Source of the DNA: Oscheius sp. JU75
Lineage: Eukaryota > Nematoda > Chromadorea > Rhabditida > Rhabditidae
Direction of reading: 5' to 3'
NCBI GenBank assembly: GCA_037178855.1
Contig: JASJZC010000005.1
Coordinates: 8,618,001-8,682,000, forward strand
DNA length: 64,000 nt
The notes under the pieces are model-generated. The model worked only from the letters and a program-made list of their open reading frames with translations. It made no database searches and was not told the DNA's origin. The position numbers and the translations under genes are program-made. How positions within the stretch are numbered: position 1 is the first letter of the stretch; each line of letters opens with the position of its first letter. Below, piece after piece: positions 1 to 10,624 of the stretch.

Positions 1-1876
1 GAGGGCAACCCACGCATGTTCAGCGACTTTCCCGGGTAGATACTGTCCCCGAAAGTTTCCATTTTTTTTAACCAATACACAGAACGAGTTCTTGTTGGAA
101 AACGTGCCATGTTACTTACTAAACAATGTTATGATTTGTAGATGGAAGGTCCTAGTGGTTTTGACCTGAGCTTTGTGTAGAAGATGGAAAAACTATGTAA
201 CCAAGTGAAACTAACATTTTACAGGCTTGTCCTCTAACTATTAAAGCAGTACGCATATCTCCGCGTGATTGTTATCTACTGGTCTTTTTTGGGACGAAAT
301 ACCACCGCTGCATTGTTTTAATAATTAGGGGACCAACCTGTACCAATGAACGCAAAATTCCAAACTGTTGAAAGATTCTCAGATCAAAAGTTTTGATCTT
401 ACTGCAAGGGAATTTCGAATGTTTCAACCTTGCCATTTATTGGAACAGGACAATGTAAAGCTACATACATTTTCCAAAACATTCATTCAGAGTTGCATTG
501 ATAACATTCAGGGAAGAATTCAAACGGTCCTCATTGTATTGCAATAAAAGGTTTCAAACGATTACTCATCGTTATTGTTCAAATGGAATGAAAACCAGAA
601 AAGAGTTTTAAATAGTCCTTTTAAAAATACTACTGTTTACCAGCTGTATTCGAAAAATCGTGGCACCGGGAGCGTCCGACTTCCACTGACCAAACAAAGT
701 GGTGTGGCAAAAAGTTCGTATGGCATCTCTAGTATGTTGACTCATGCTGACTCACAGACAGTTTCTGTTGGGAGAGTGGTCTAAAGGTCAACTGACGGAA
801 AAGAGAGATTGTCTGGAAGGTCAAGTAGGCACAAAAGTTGGAAGACAACAATCTTCCCGTTTCAAAAGCGGTACAAAGTAGGCCAGTTGGTGGGAAATAA
901 TTGCTACTGGCGACCCTTTCCCGCGGTTTGCTAAAAGCGCCATAAAGCAGGGGGCCGATGACAGCCATTTGGCAAATATGATGACCAATCTAATGGTTTC
1001 TAGTGGTAAGAAGAACCGGAGGAGGCGGATTATAAGGGAAGAGGCTTGAAGAAAAGCTGTTGAGTTGGGACAATTAGGTCGTGTGCTGTAATACAACCCC
1101 TCCAGGACGTCACAAGTGGCCAAAAAGTTGCGAATGGCAAAAGAACGCATCTGGAGAACTGGAACAGAGACAGAGGGACGGAGTGACAAAGAGCAGTCTT
1201 GTTTTTTTTTTGGGAATGTGAGAATCAGAGAAAGTAGTGAGGGAAGGTTTCGTCCAATGATGCGTAAAGGTTACATTCCTACTGCTGCCTAAGCAGACTG
1301 TCAGTCTTCGTATTTGTGTGAATCAGCTGTGACTAGCCTCCACAGACCCTGCTGAGTCCGCAGTAGCAAAAAAGGAGTGCGGAAGGATTGTGATAATATG
1401 ATGCCACAAGAATTATTCCTTATACATAGAATATCCAAACTGTTATGAAGTTTAAGAGTTGGCAAAAGGCTTAAGAAATCCGATGCCTAATTGTCATCTC
1501 GGCGGGAAGAAGACAGATAGTGACAAAAAACACTACCAGTGAGCGGCCGGGGCCGCCAAAGGGAAAGCGTGTCGGCTGGCCGCCACAGCCCGTACAGGTG
1601 AAAGAGGCCGCTTGGACGTTATCTTGGTCTCCTGGGTATAAGGCAGTCTTCGACGCTCCAATTATTGAAGAGGCCTCGTCTTTCAGTTCTATTTGAGCAT
1701 TTGTGCCCTTTTTCAAAGAAGTTTTTTTGTATTCTTTATCATATTCTAATGCCTTTCATGATGCCCATATTTCGACGATAGTTCTGGCGAATATTTTTAG
1801 ATTCTAGCTACAAGTGGATTGAGTTTCGTCTTGTTTTAGGGTGGTTGACTTTCCCCTGCATTTCTGAAATTGCTCA

Positions 1877-1947
1877 CTTTACCCCCGCGGGGGTAAAGCG
1901 ACCGTTCGCGAGGGAAAAGAGACCGTCGTGGGGGTAAATTGCCGATA
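1877..1947. repeat. GC-rich perfect palindrome followed by three ~20-bp tandem units
   Basis: Positions 1877-1898 form a perfect 22-bp palindrome with the centre CCCCCGCGGGGG flanked by CTTTA and TAAAG. From 1887 a unit of about 20 bp (CGCGGGGGTAAAGCGACCGT) is repeated three times with changes, ending near 1947. It stands out from the AT-rich surroundings. I can assign no function. Confidence 0.8.
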
Positions 1948-1995
1948 GTGCTCTGGCAAACAAGGACAGAGAGACAAGGAGAGGGACAAGGAAAG
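1925..1995 (-). repeat. Dispersed repeat, inverted copy of 3165-3245
   Basis: On the minus strand this segment reads CTTGTTTGCCAGAGCA and then a near copy of TTGTCGGCAAT, preceded by GTCTCTCTGTCC-type simple sequence. The same order occurs on the plus strand at 3165-3245. The two copies are in opposite orientation about 1.2 kb apart. A weaker similarity continues at 1672-1715 (minus) and 3248-3285 (plus). Confidence 0.65.
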
Positions 1996-3164
1996 AGAAA
2001 TGAAGCTCGAAGCAGCAATGGAGTCAGCAGAAACTAGCACGAAGCTAGATCTATGAGAACAGAATAGAAAAAATTTACGCAGTAGCTTCCAATCGTAACA
2101 GTCACATTCGCAGAGCCTCCGTGTAGCAGTTTGACCACTTGTTTCCTTGTCTTCGTTGGTTCAGCTCTCTTGAAAACTTCGAACAATAACCAGATTTCTA
2201 CTTCTGTCAGTATCTACTTTTGCCTTTTAAAGAATTTGGGCGCTTGATCAGGGCACTATCAGTCGTCCCTAGTGGCTCTGGGGATTTCATGAACTATACC
2301 AAACACCGTTGCGGATCGATGGAAAAGCCCAAGGAGTCAGGAAAACCGAGCAAGGACCCCATCTTCCGATGGCAACTGGCGGATTCACGAGCTTGTCCTT
2401 ATTGCCATCTCTTATCCATTACAAAAAGCGAGGAAATTGGTTGTGGTGCTACTGTTCGTAATGTCTCTGTCTCTCTGTGCCTTCTACAGTGAAAGAATTT
2501 AGAGTATACTGACCTTGGAGAAGGCTCAGAGACGATAGTGCTGGAGAAAAGTTTCTAGTAGACAAAAAAGTTTCAGAAGCAAAGAGCGAAAGAGAGCCAC
2601 GTTGTCTTCAAAATCTTCTCGAAGTTGTATGTAGCTTTTCAACGCTGTGATAGTTTCGCTTCCAAAGCTTTTAGTTCACCAGAACTTTCTCTTCAGCAGC
2701 GTCGTTTCCGACTCTCTGAAAGTCAGCAACCCTACTTTCTTTCACAGTACATAGAGCCGCAGACAGAGACAGTAGACATTGCGAACAGTACCGCCACACT
2801 CGATTTTTTCGCGTTTTGTTATGGTGAAGAGCCTGCAATGTGACAACTACTCATGAATTCTCCACGGATAGCAAATATCTGTCAAAGACGGTGTCATGCT
2901 TGGTTTTCCTAGTTTCCAGTATCCATCTGGGCAAGTAATAAAGAAACAACGAGAATTTGAGCTGTGCTACTGCTTATTAGGAGGAACTACTCGATGGAAG
3001 CAGTTAGAATGCTTAAGAACGCTGACTGCCTGTTTTGTTACGGTGGATGCTAGAGGCGAAAACGTCCTGGATACTTTTTTTCTTTCTCGCCGTTCCTTGC
3101 ACAGAAGTAGAGACGCTTTTTTCCTTTGTTGTTTGGAGTTTTCAGGCTTCAGGCTTTTGTCTCT

Positions 3165-3245
3165 CTCCTTGTCTCTCTGTCCCTGTCTTTAGGTCCCAGT
3201 CGCTCTGTTCTTGTTTGCCAGAGCATTGTCGGCAATCTAATTGCA
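3165..3245 (+). repeat. Dispersed repeat, copy of 1925-1995
   Basis: Plus-strand copy with the GTCTCTCTGTCC simple sequence, then CTTGTTTGCCAGAGCA, then a TTGTCGGCAAT element. It matches the minus strand near 1925-1995. Confidence 0.65.
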
Positions 3246-3592
3246 CAAAGGTGTACTAATGCCCATATTGAATTGATGAGATCAGTTCCATTCAAAACTA
3301 GAGGAAATAATACTTTCCATACAAAACTGGGAGACAGTTTGTATGCCCAATTTTCCTGAAACGAAAACATCCAGAATATGTTTATATTATTGTGGCAATA
3401 CAATGTGACCTCCCCCTAGTTATATCCGCATATTATCAAAATCTGTAAGGCCTTCTGGCCTCAAAGCGCAGCAGTTGCCAAAAGCCCGGTCTGCTGGTAA
3501 ACTTTTCTAGACTATTTGAGCTCCCCGTAATACCCATTTATTGGAAAACTCAAAACCTGATAACTTTATAAGCATTGGCCAAATTCGACATC

Positions 3593-4391
3593 TTACTGAG
3601 AAACCTTGTCAAGGATCCATTCGCTCCAGCCGGTGAATTCCTTGCAGAGAGCTTCCTTCTCCTCAACTAAAATCATTGATTTTTTGAAACAATTAAAAAA
3701 AGGCACCGCAGACCATCTCTCTGATAGTAAGCAGGTGCGGTTTCAGCTTGTTGTTCATGTCGTTGAAGATTCTGAGAATCCTGTCTCCGTTGGAGCTTCC
3801 CTGTCCGAAGAGCCCGTTTCCACAGATTCTGTTGACCAGATCCATGGACTCGTTAAACTTCCTCCCGATTGTCTTTGTGATAGTGTTCCACATGAACATG
3901 GCTCGCTGGCAACTGAAACCGAGAAAAGTCAAAACCTTTTAATTTGAAAAATCACCTAGAGCTGGGAAACTCTCTAAGCCCCCTTAGAACGGTAGCGGAG
4001 CAACGGGAGGATGCCCAGGAAGCTGAAAAGTTGTAAGTTTGTGTCGAGACAAAAATGCAACATACAAAGCTCGAAATCCTTGCAGGCGGTCTTGGAAAGC
4101 TTCAGAAGGGACTCCTTTGCAACTTCGAGGAAGTCATTAAACTGGGGGACAATCTTCTTGCGGCACTCCTGAGTATTGGCGGCGGTGGCAAGACGGTCAC
4201 AGTTTTCCGTGATCTTCTTCTCCAAAGGATAGCTAAGCTCTTTTATCTGGAGCACAGCTCCATTGTAGAATTTCATGGCATTGTCGCAGCTGAAAACTGT
4301 TGTTAAAGGGTAAACACAAAACATACACTTTTTCCTCGAGGTCGGAAGCGGCGAAGGCAAGGCCCACGAAGAAGAGCACACGAAGAAGCAT
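3593..4391 (-). CDS. Secreted Cys-rich protein, DUF19/T20D4.11-like (paralogue 1)
   Basis: This is a five-exon model (4391-4327, 4289-4066, 4022-3956, 3912-3707, 3666-3593) that joins in frame to about 211 residues. Introns are 37-46 nt with GTATGT/GTGAT donors and TTTTCAG-type acceptors. Residues 1-16 (MLLRVLFFVGLAFAAS) form a signal peptide that decides the start. The rest is a helical domain with about ten cysteines and no TM segment. It contains an ASSRCS motif near the middle and LCKEFTGWSE near the C-terminus, both matched in the neighbour at 4942-5722. The Cys pattern resembles the nematode DUF19 (T20D4.11-like) family of secreted proteins, but that assignment is by eye. Molecular function is unknown. 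The tandem position and shared motifs show that the two genes arose by duplication. Confidence 0.8.
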
Positions 4392-4941
4392 AGCTCCTTG
4401 TGCTGGACTAAGACTTATCTCATCTGATAGTGGAGGAAATAGATGGCTTTATCAGAGTCATTTTTATTCTTCAGTCAGTCAAAATCAAATGAGCAGGACA
4501 CAGAACACGTCAGCGGGCTTAGGTCGGGCTCTCCATGTGATCATTACCTTACAAAGAAAAGTAGTAAATGACCACGTCACCTGATAAAAGCCGCAAAGAA
4601 CTAAATCTGCTCAATCTTGTTTGGTACCTACTCGTGATGAACAATTACTCAGATCCTATCTTCCATGGGCTGTATGACACGTCTATCACGCCACTTTCTG
4701 AGCAATGACACCCGGCGAATGTCACTCCTCCTGGTCTTATCTTTGTTGACGCAATTGATGTAAAATGAGACCATGTTAGAAATAGGCTGTCTCTCAAGAT
4801 TCAACATTCTCACCAAGAGATGTCATCCGTGTGGCTAACTTAGTATTATGCTGCCCCATCGCCTGACTAAAAAATTGAACCAAATTAGAGTATTTAACAC
4901 ACAAAATCTTTTTTTCTGGTTTTCACAGTATACGCGTTTTT
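4392..4941. other. Spacer between two paralogous secreted-protein genes
   Basis: About 550 bp lie between the stop of the upstream paralogue and the start of the downstream one. This presumably holds the promoter of the 3593-4391 gene. I see no further exon. Confidence 0.5.
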
Positions 4942-5722
4942 CTATCCGAAGATGGTAGAGAAGAACTTGTCGCTGACGCCGGTGAGTTCCTTGCACATGT
5001 GCTGGTTCTCGTGGACTGAATTTCGGTATGAACACTGGTCAGACACACTTTCTTACTGCAGATAGCATCACGCATCTGTTTCATGTAAATGCCGGGAGTT
5101 TTAAAATAGAGGTCGGCATGGTTCATGAACTGCTTTTTACAGGTCTCGTGGTTCTTAGCACTGGCGCAGTAGTGCTCCACGGCAGCCTGGTAAGGAGACC
5201 TTTGCTCAATGAAGAGCTGGTCCAGACGATGATATATGAAGTCAGTCTTGGGGCAACTAAACTTCTAGATTTATTTAAAAGAAGCAGAACTCACGCATGG
5301 GCAGACTTCAGAAGCGAAGTCTGGATGACTTCAGAGCAGCGGGAAGAGGCGATCTTGGCTGAAAATTCTGTTTCTTGTGAACGACCCTGACCTACAAAGT
5401 GGAAGAGCGATGCTAATATTCTCACATCCAAACACTCTGAACTCTAGGAAGGCGCTCTTGGCAGTAGACATGACTGTGTCAATAATTTGCTGGAGCTCGC
5501 TGTCACAGAAAGTCTCCATGTTCCAGGTAAGAGTACAGTCGCCATTGATCACTTCCTTCATCCTAGCCGTTCTCATGCTCAGCTCGTGAAGAGCATCCTC
5601 TTGCAGAGTTTTCAGCTTGGGGCATCTTAAACACATTGATTCTCTTTTTGTTACTTGACTCACAACTGTGAATCTCCGAGTGCTGACGAAAAAGCTAAGA
5701 AAACGAGAAGAAGGGACAACAT
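4942..5722 (-). CDS. Secreted Cys-rich protein, DUF19/T20D4.11-like (paralogue 2)
   Basis: Five exons (5722-5664, 5625-5426, 5358-5295, 5256-5057, 5015-4942) join in frame to 198 residues. The start is set by a signal peptide, MLSLLLVFLAFSSALG. Exon sizes and intron phases closely parallel those of the gene at 3593-4391, and the motifs IASSRCS and MCKELTGVSD match its ASSRCS and LCKEFTGWSE. Two internal segments begin with CPK (CPKLKTL after the signal peptide, CPKTDF in exon 4), which suggests the protein itself is a duplicated Cys-rich unit. It is predicted to be secreted, with no TM segment. Function is unknown. A DUF19-type domain is the best guess from the cysteine spacing, without a database search. 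Confidence 0.8.
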
Positions 5723-6195
5723 CAGGCCAGAGATAGAAGATCGAAAGCGGAGCTGATTAGAGCGCTGAGTTACCCCTTTTTATCGCTGTTTAGATAGGCA
5801 GGCTGTCTCATCAACTGTCAATCTTGAAGGTTCTATGGCGGAACTGTTTGATGTCATTTTCTGCTCTTGGTTGTAAACTTTCACATGGATGGGGGCAGGG
5901 TCCGAAAAGACAAAGTATAGCGGTCATGTGTACATGTAGTGGGGTGACTACCACTCCTGAATCTTTGAATCCAAGCCCTAGCCCGCTTGCTGAAGGTGCT
6001 GGACAGTATACTTGAGCGTCGAGTCGAGCTGCCCAAGTATATTGGACAGTTTGTTGTGGGTGCCTGAATGGTACGTGTTACAGTGGCTTACAACTCATTA
6101 GCACGTTGAAAGCTGAGTCAATGAAGATACGGCTCCATAATGAAACAGATCAACACAAAGTAGGAGGTCAGTAAGTTTATTCTCGTAATCGTTTT
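5723..6195. other. Intergenic spacer
   Basis: This stretch lies between the start of the secreted-protein gene at 4942-5722 and the stop of the channel gene at 6196. It probably carries the promoter of the former and the 3' UTR of the latter. No coding signal was found. Confidence 0.5.
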
Positions 6196-8223
6196 TTATA
6201 AGTAGGAGTACCAGCTCCAATAGACTATGTTGAAGACGGCGAAGCCTGCTGGGAAGGCTATTCCTAAAGATTCCTTTTGTAATTCACAAAACCTAGAACT
6301 CACTGCACTTGAGATCTATCATTTTATCCTCCTCGGCTTCAAATATCCAGTGTTGCCACCAGCCACACAGTGCCTGTTTCACTTTACTGGTAGGCTCTTT
6401 CTCTTTGGGAGAAAGGAGATCTTGTTGCTCTTCGGGTTGTTTCCAAGTCTCGTGATTGTGACCGGTCACCATGGCTGTCACTTTTCGAAGACCATGAGCC
6501 ACGCATTGTTTTTTGTAGCCTAGACATTATCTAGCTTGGTAGATCCGGCTCTCTTACTGATTTCTAGGTTAGCCGCTACCAGACTGACGTAGGCATACTC
6601 AAATACCGCTCCGAAAATGAAGACCAAACAGCCGCCCATCCAAATATCCACGGCTTTCACATAAGATACTGCTGGGAGCTGAGCGTTAAGAGATGTTGTC
6701 TGAAAGATTTCTTTCCAAAGTTCAATAAGTGAGACGAACCTGAGTCGTAATAGTTAGAAGTGTGGTTACACCGAGAGTGACTCTTGCCGGAACTGCTTCC
6801 CTTTCCAGCCAGAAGGAGACCCAAGAGACGACGACCAGGAGTGTAGAAGGGACATAAATTTGAACAAGGTAGTAGCTGAACTGTCTGGTGAGGTGAAATG
6901 TTGCCATGAGACAGGAGTAGGTTCCGGTGTTGGTGTGACTACTGCAGGAGCCTGAAAACAGACAACTAGGTACAGAAAGATGTGCTCTGGATATTCAAAA
7001 TAAGTCCATAGTGGATTGTAGTTTTTAAAATTATATAAGCGGCTGTTATTTAAATGTAAAACTTGCCTGTATAAGCATTTCTAATCTCAAAACAGGGCAG
7101 GGATCCGTTAAGCATTGAATGGAACTGAAGAGGGGCATCTTTCTTCCAAGCGTATTCTAAACCACTTATTTTACTTTCTTTGCCAAAGAACTCTTACCAA
7201 TATCATCAGTCGTAAACGCATATGAAGCCATTTTCAGTTCACAGACTTGTTGGTCCATTGGGAAACTCTGAAAAAAAGTTTTTCAGTTTCAGTAGTATAA
7301 AACCTGTAGGTACATGGGGCACGAGAGGACTAGTGATAGTCGCTCCGAATAGAGGACTCTGCCGTCTGGATGAATGCGGAATAGTACATTTGGAACATCT
7401 ACAATGTGCTTGTGAGCCTCCTTCTCATTCTGAAACGTAGATTTTTCAAAACTTGAGCAATAAAATACCATGAAAAAGGTATCCGGAACCCATAGCAAAT
7501 CATAAGCATTGATGATTAGATACCTCGGCACCCTCTCTCCCAGATGCTCATACCGCAGCCGTTTGTCTACCCACGATTGCCGAAATGTCAGCTGGAGGCT
7601 GTATTCCATCTTGACAAAGTCGATGTTTGACATGCTTAATGTACTCATAGAAATTGTAGACTGGAAAACGTGTGACCAACCTCCGGACATATGCGTTTAC
7701 TTCGACGTCCACAGGCATGTTTGAGCCTGGAAATGAATTGAGTCACGAAGCCTACGGAATCAAGGAAGCTCTATTTGGGGAATCGTATGCACACTGGGAA
7801 GTTTACTGCCATTATCACAATCCAATCTGGTACGTTTACCAAAGCGAAACGAGAAAAACTGACAGAAACCACAAAATATTAATATAAAAACAAGTTAGCC
7901 AGCAATGTGACTTACACGACTTATTTCTCTAGACTCGGCAGTTGCTCAGAAAATCAGAGCTTTATGTATCTAGCCATAGCTTTAAAATTTTAAATACTCA
8001 CCATTGACGTGTCTATTCGGCGGTCTAACCCTCGGATCATAATCGGAGTCGGGCCCCAATAGCTTTTTGATAATTTCTCCTGCTGGAACTTTCGGAGGCC
8101 TGAACAGCTCCCATTACAAAGACATTTGTTTTCTTACAGTAACTTAGTTGTACTGGTCAGAGTCGATGTCGTTGAATCATGGGCAAAACAGAGTGAAACC
8201 AAGACGAATGCGATGAGAAACAT
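6196..8223 (-). CDS. Cys-loop ligand-gated chloride channel subunit, GluCl-like
   Basis: Eleven exons can be joined in frame to roughly 420 residues. Order: signal peptide ([14 protein letters not shown]); N-terminal segment with GEIIKKLL and YDPRVRP; extracellular domain with FRQSW and LLWVPDTFF; the Cys-loop, [15 protein letters not shown] (13 residues between cysteines); LPCFE and then [14 protein letters not shown], giving the second cysteine pair typical of glutamate-gated and glycine-type channels; M1; M2 with [12 protein letters not shown], whose PAR entrance marks an anion channel; M3; a short cytoplasmic loop; and M4 ending VYWSWYSYL. By family knowledge it forms part of a pentameric chloride channel at the cell surface of nerve or muscle. 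Subunit identity (avr/glc type) and ligand are inferred. The M3-M4 loop is short, at about 75 residues. One intron (7066-6952) is of the GC-AG type. Confidence 0.9.
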
Positions 8224-10624
8224 ATGGAGATCAGCAGGGTGGGAAGTCGCGGTCGTATTTCAAGATGGCGTGCTGGAAGAGACTAATGCTTCTTCTGTGT
8301 TTAAAAAAAAACAGATAGAACTTGTAGTCGCATAATGTAACTCGTTGACAAAAAAGCGGATTTCCGGAAGTGAAGGCCAGGGGCTAGAGGGGACCAAGTA
8401 AGAGACAGCATGTGGACCGCATAAACATAATCTAACGCCTTCTAGGCCTCTCTCTACTTTTTGATGAATTTTACAGCTTGGCCGAGCCACAGCGTTTTGT
8501 TTTGCAAGTGGACGATAATTAGCCCCAGGTTGTCGCGTTCTCTTCCGTACCATTGCGGCACCCGCAATAGATAGGGTTATCTAACCAATGCACTTCAGTG
8601 CAATTATAGGAAGCGGTCCGGATCATTTAGTTCAACAAAAGATGTTCCATGAGGTCAAAAAAGCCGAGTCAAGCTAAAACTCCTACAGTGTGGCCATGCC
8701 CTCGCCAGACTCTACGCCAACGTTGATCATCACTTAAATTGACCGCTTCCTTTTTATATTTTTGAGAAGTGAGGGTTAACTTTGTAAGTTGGAATTAGGG
8801 AGATTTGTAATATAATCACAGTTCAAAAATTGTTTCAAGGACTAGTTTAATAGATTCACGCCCTTGTTCAATTCTGCTGTTTAGTGGAATTAAAAAAACG
8901 TGGAGAGACGGCTCGTTCATTAGATTATTCAAAAAAAGAAACTTCTAAAAAAATCCGTATGCTTTCAGGGGTATGAGACGTTCGAAATAGCAATGACAAC
9001 CTCCGAGTGAGACCTTTTCCCCCGTGCTACCCTAGAATATAATCAAGTTGCCTCTCTCCCCACATCCCTGTGCTTAAGCGAATGCTCGGAGCCCTGTTGT
9101 CATCGGCTGTCCCCCGTGAGCACATTCCCTAGCTTGATTTAGAAGATAGACGAGGACCACCAAACACCATGCTACTCCAATCTACGAGGGTCAAAGGTGA
9201 TTAAATGAAAAGAGAGGATTCAATCAAAAGAATGCACTCGAAATGTCAGTATTTGCCCGCATTGGGCAGCAAAAACGCGCGAGATGCTTTCCCGCCGATG
9301 AGTTCAGGCAGCAAATCATTCAAAAAGATCTCGCGCCAATGCATAAACGATGGGACCTCAAAGCAATACCAAACAATAGATATGAATTTGAGAAAAGCTG
9401 AGCCCAACGCCCAAAGTAGAAAGAGCACACAGCAGTTAAGCCTGTAAATGGGTCTCATTAAAAACATTAACGGATACCCTGCAAAATTCTACAATACAGC
9501 ACTTTTCAAATGGAACAGGAAGGATACCAGCTGTGTAATATTATAAAGGACAGTTTCATTTGGAGTAGAAAATATACAGATGATGATCATTAATAGCGTT
9601 TTTTAAAGTTCATGCGAGAGTAAAAGAGAAACTAGTGAAAGGTAGTTCGCTTTTTTGCCCGTTGATAGCGATAACGAAGTTTGACATCTGACTAGAAGTT
9701 GAACGCCAACTTGGAACCCCTCTAGTTTCCTGGGATTTCTGACAATGTTGTAAGGGCAAGCACAGAACTGTTGTTGACATATTGTCTTATTTTTCAGTTT
9801 GATCTGCTTTGTAAATGAGCAAATCCGACAAGGTCAGATGAGGGATGCTTAGACTGTTTCGGATCAAAAATATCAAAGTGGATAATTGTGGTCATCAAAG
9901 AGACATTAGTTTGTTAAAGTAGCCCACCATAAACCGCTTTCAAGTCTACAAGTTACCGATTATATCATTTATTGAAAACCTGTTTGACCTTTCCCGCTAG
10001 TTCCAGTAGAATTGACAGGCTGACAAGTAAAAGTTACCAAATGTACAACCAATGTCGACCCCACAATCTACTGAAACGGTATAATTTGCCTACGCACACC
10101 GCGAACATTTTGAAGTTTCGAGAGCCCGGAAAACAGCAATAATTGAACAGCGGTCGAAATTGTTTTTCAATTAACATTTCGAAGAGCGAAAGAGTTCAAC
10201 GGGAGTAGCACATGTTCATCCGCGCGACTTATCTCCTTATGGTCATTGAGCACGAGGGGGAGGCCACGATAATGAATAGCTTTTTCCAGCCGTGGAAATT
10301 AGCCGCAGGAATTCACACTGAGGCATTCAGACTCATTATCTCTGGACCCTGTTGAATGGGTGCGGCTTTTTGTTGTGTCGGAGTTGTCAGTTTTGATGCG
10401 GTCCAATAGTGACTAGAGGACTAGAAATTTTCAGCAGTTCCTTGTCTGTGTTGTTACCTGTACTTGGAGTGTGAACAAAGTACAACGTATCATCAGTTCT
10501 TCCTTCCAGGTATTTTCAAGCCGCGAACTCTAGCCGTCACCAGCCAGTTAGACAGCGACGTCATTGTGGCCTAAGTTGTTCAAGTTAGACAGCTCCGTAA
10601 CTGTGGTCATGAAACCCCCTTTAT
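8224..10624. other. Gene-poor 2.4-kb region
   Basis: I found no exon chain here on either strand. Open frames such as that at 9205-9447 have no signal, motif or matching splice sites. The region contains one copy of the CGACAGTTAGA-type interspersed repeat near its right end (10541-10607) and presumably the promoter of the channel gene at its left end. Confidence 0.5.
10541..10607 (+). repeat. Interspersed repeat family B, copy 1 (two sub-units)
   Basis: It contains CAGTTAGACAGCGACG then TCATTGTGGCCTAAG, followed by TTGTTCAAG and a second GTTAGACAGCTCCG. The order CAGTTAGA, GCGcCGTCGTTGTGACCT, AGTTGTTCAAG is shared with the copy at 40795-40871. Other copies are at 16202-16310, 60006-60055 and 61908-61952. 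Confidence 0.75.

Larger units (their letters stand above)
1..3592. other. Intergenic region, no gene recognised
   Basis: I see no exon chain, signal peptide or known protein motif on either strand here. The open frames are short and lack splice-flanked conserved segments. The region holds a GC-rich palindrome and short tandem repeat near 1877-1947, CTCTGT-type simple sequence, and an inverted pair of similar segments (about 1925-1995 and 3165-3245), all listed separately. The left end of the window may lie inside or beside a gene I cannot see. Confidence 0.5.
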
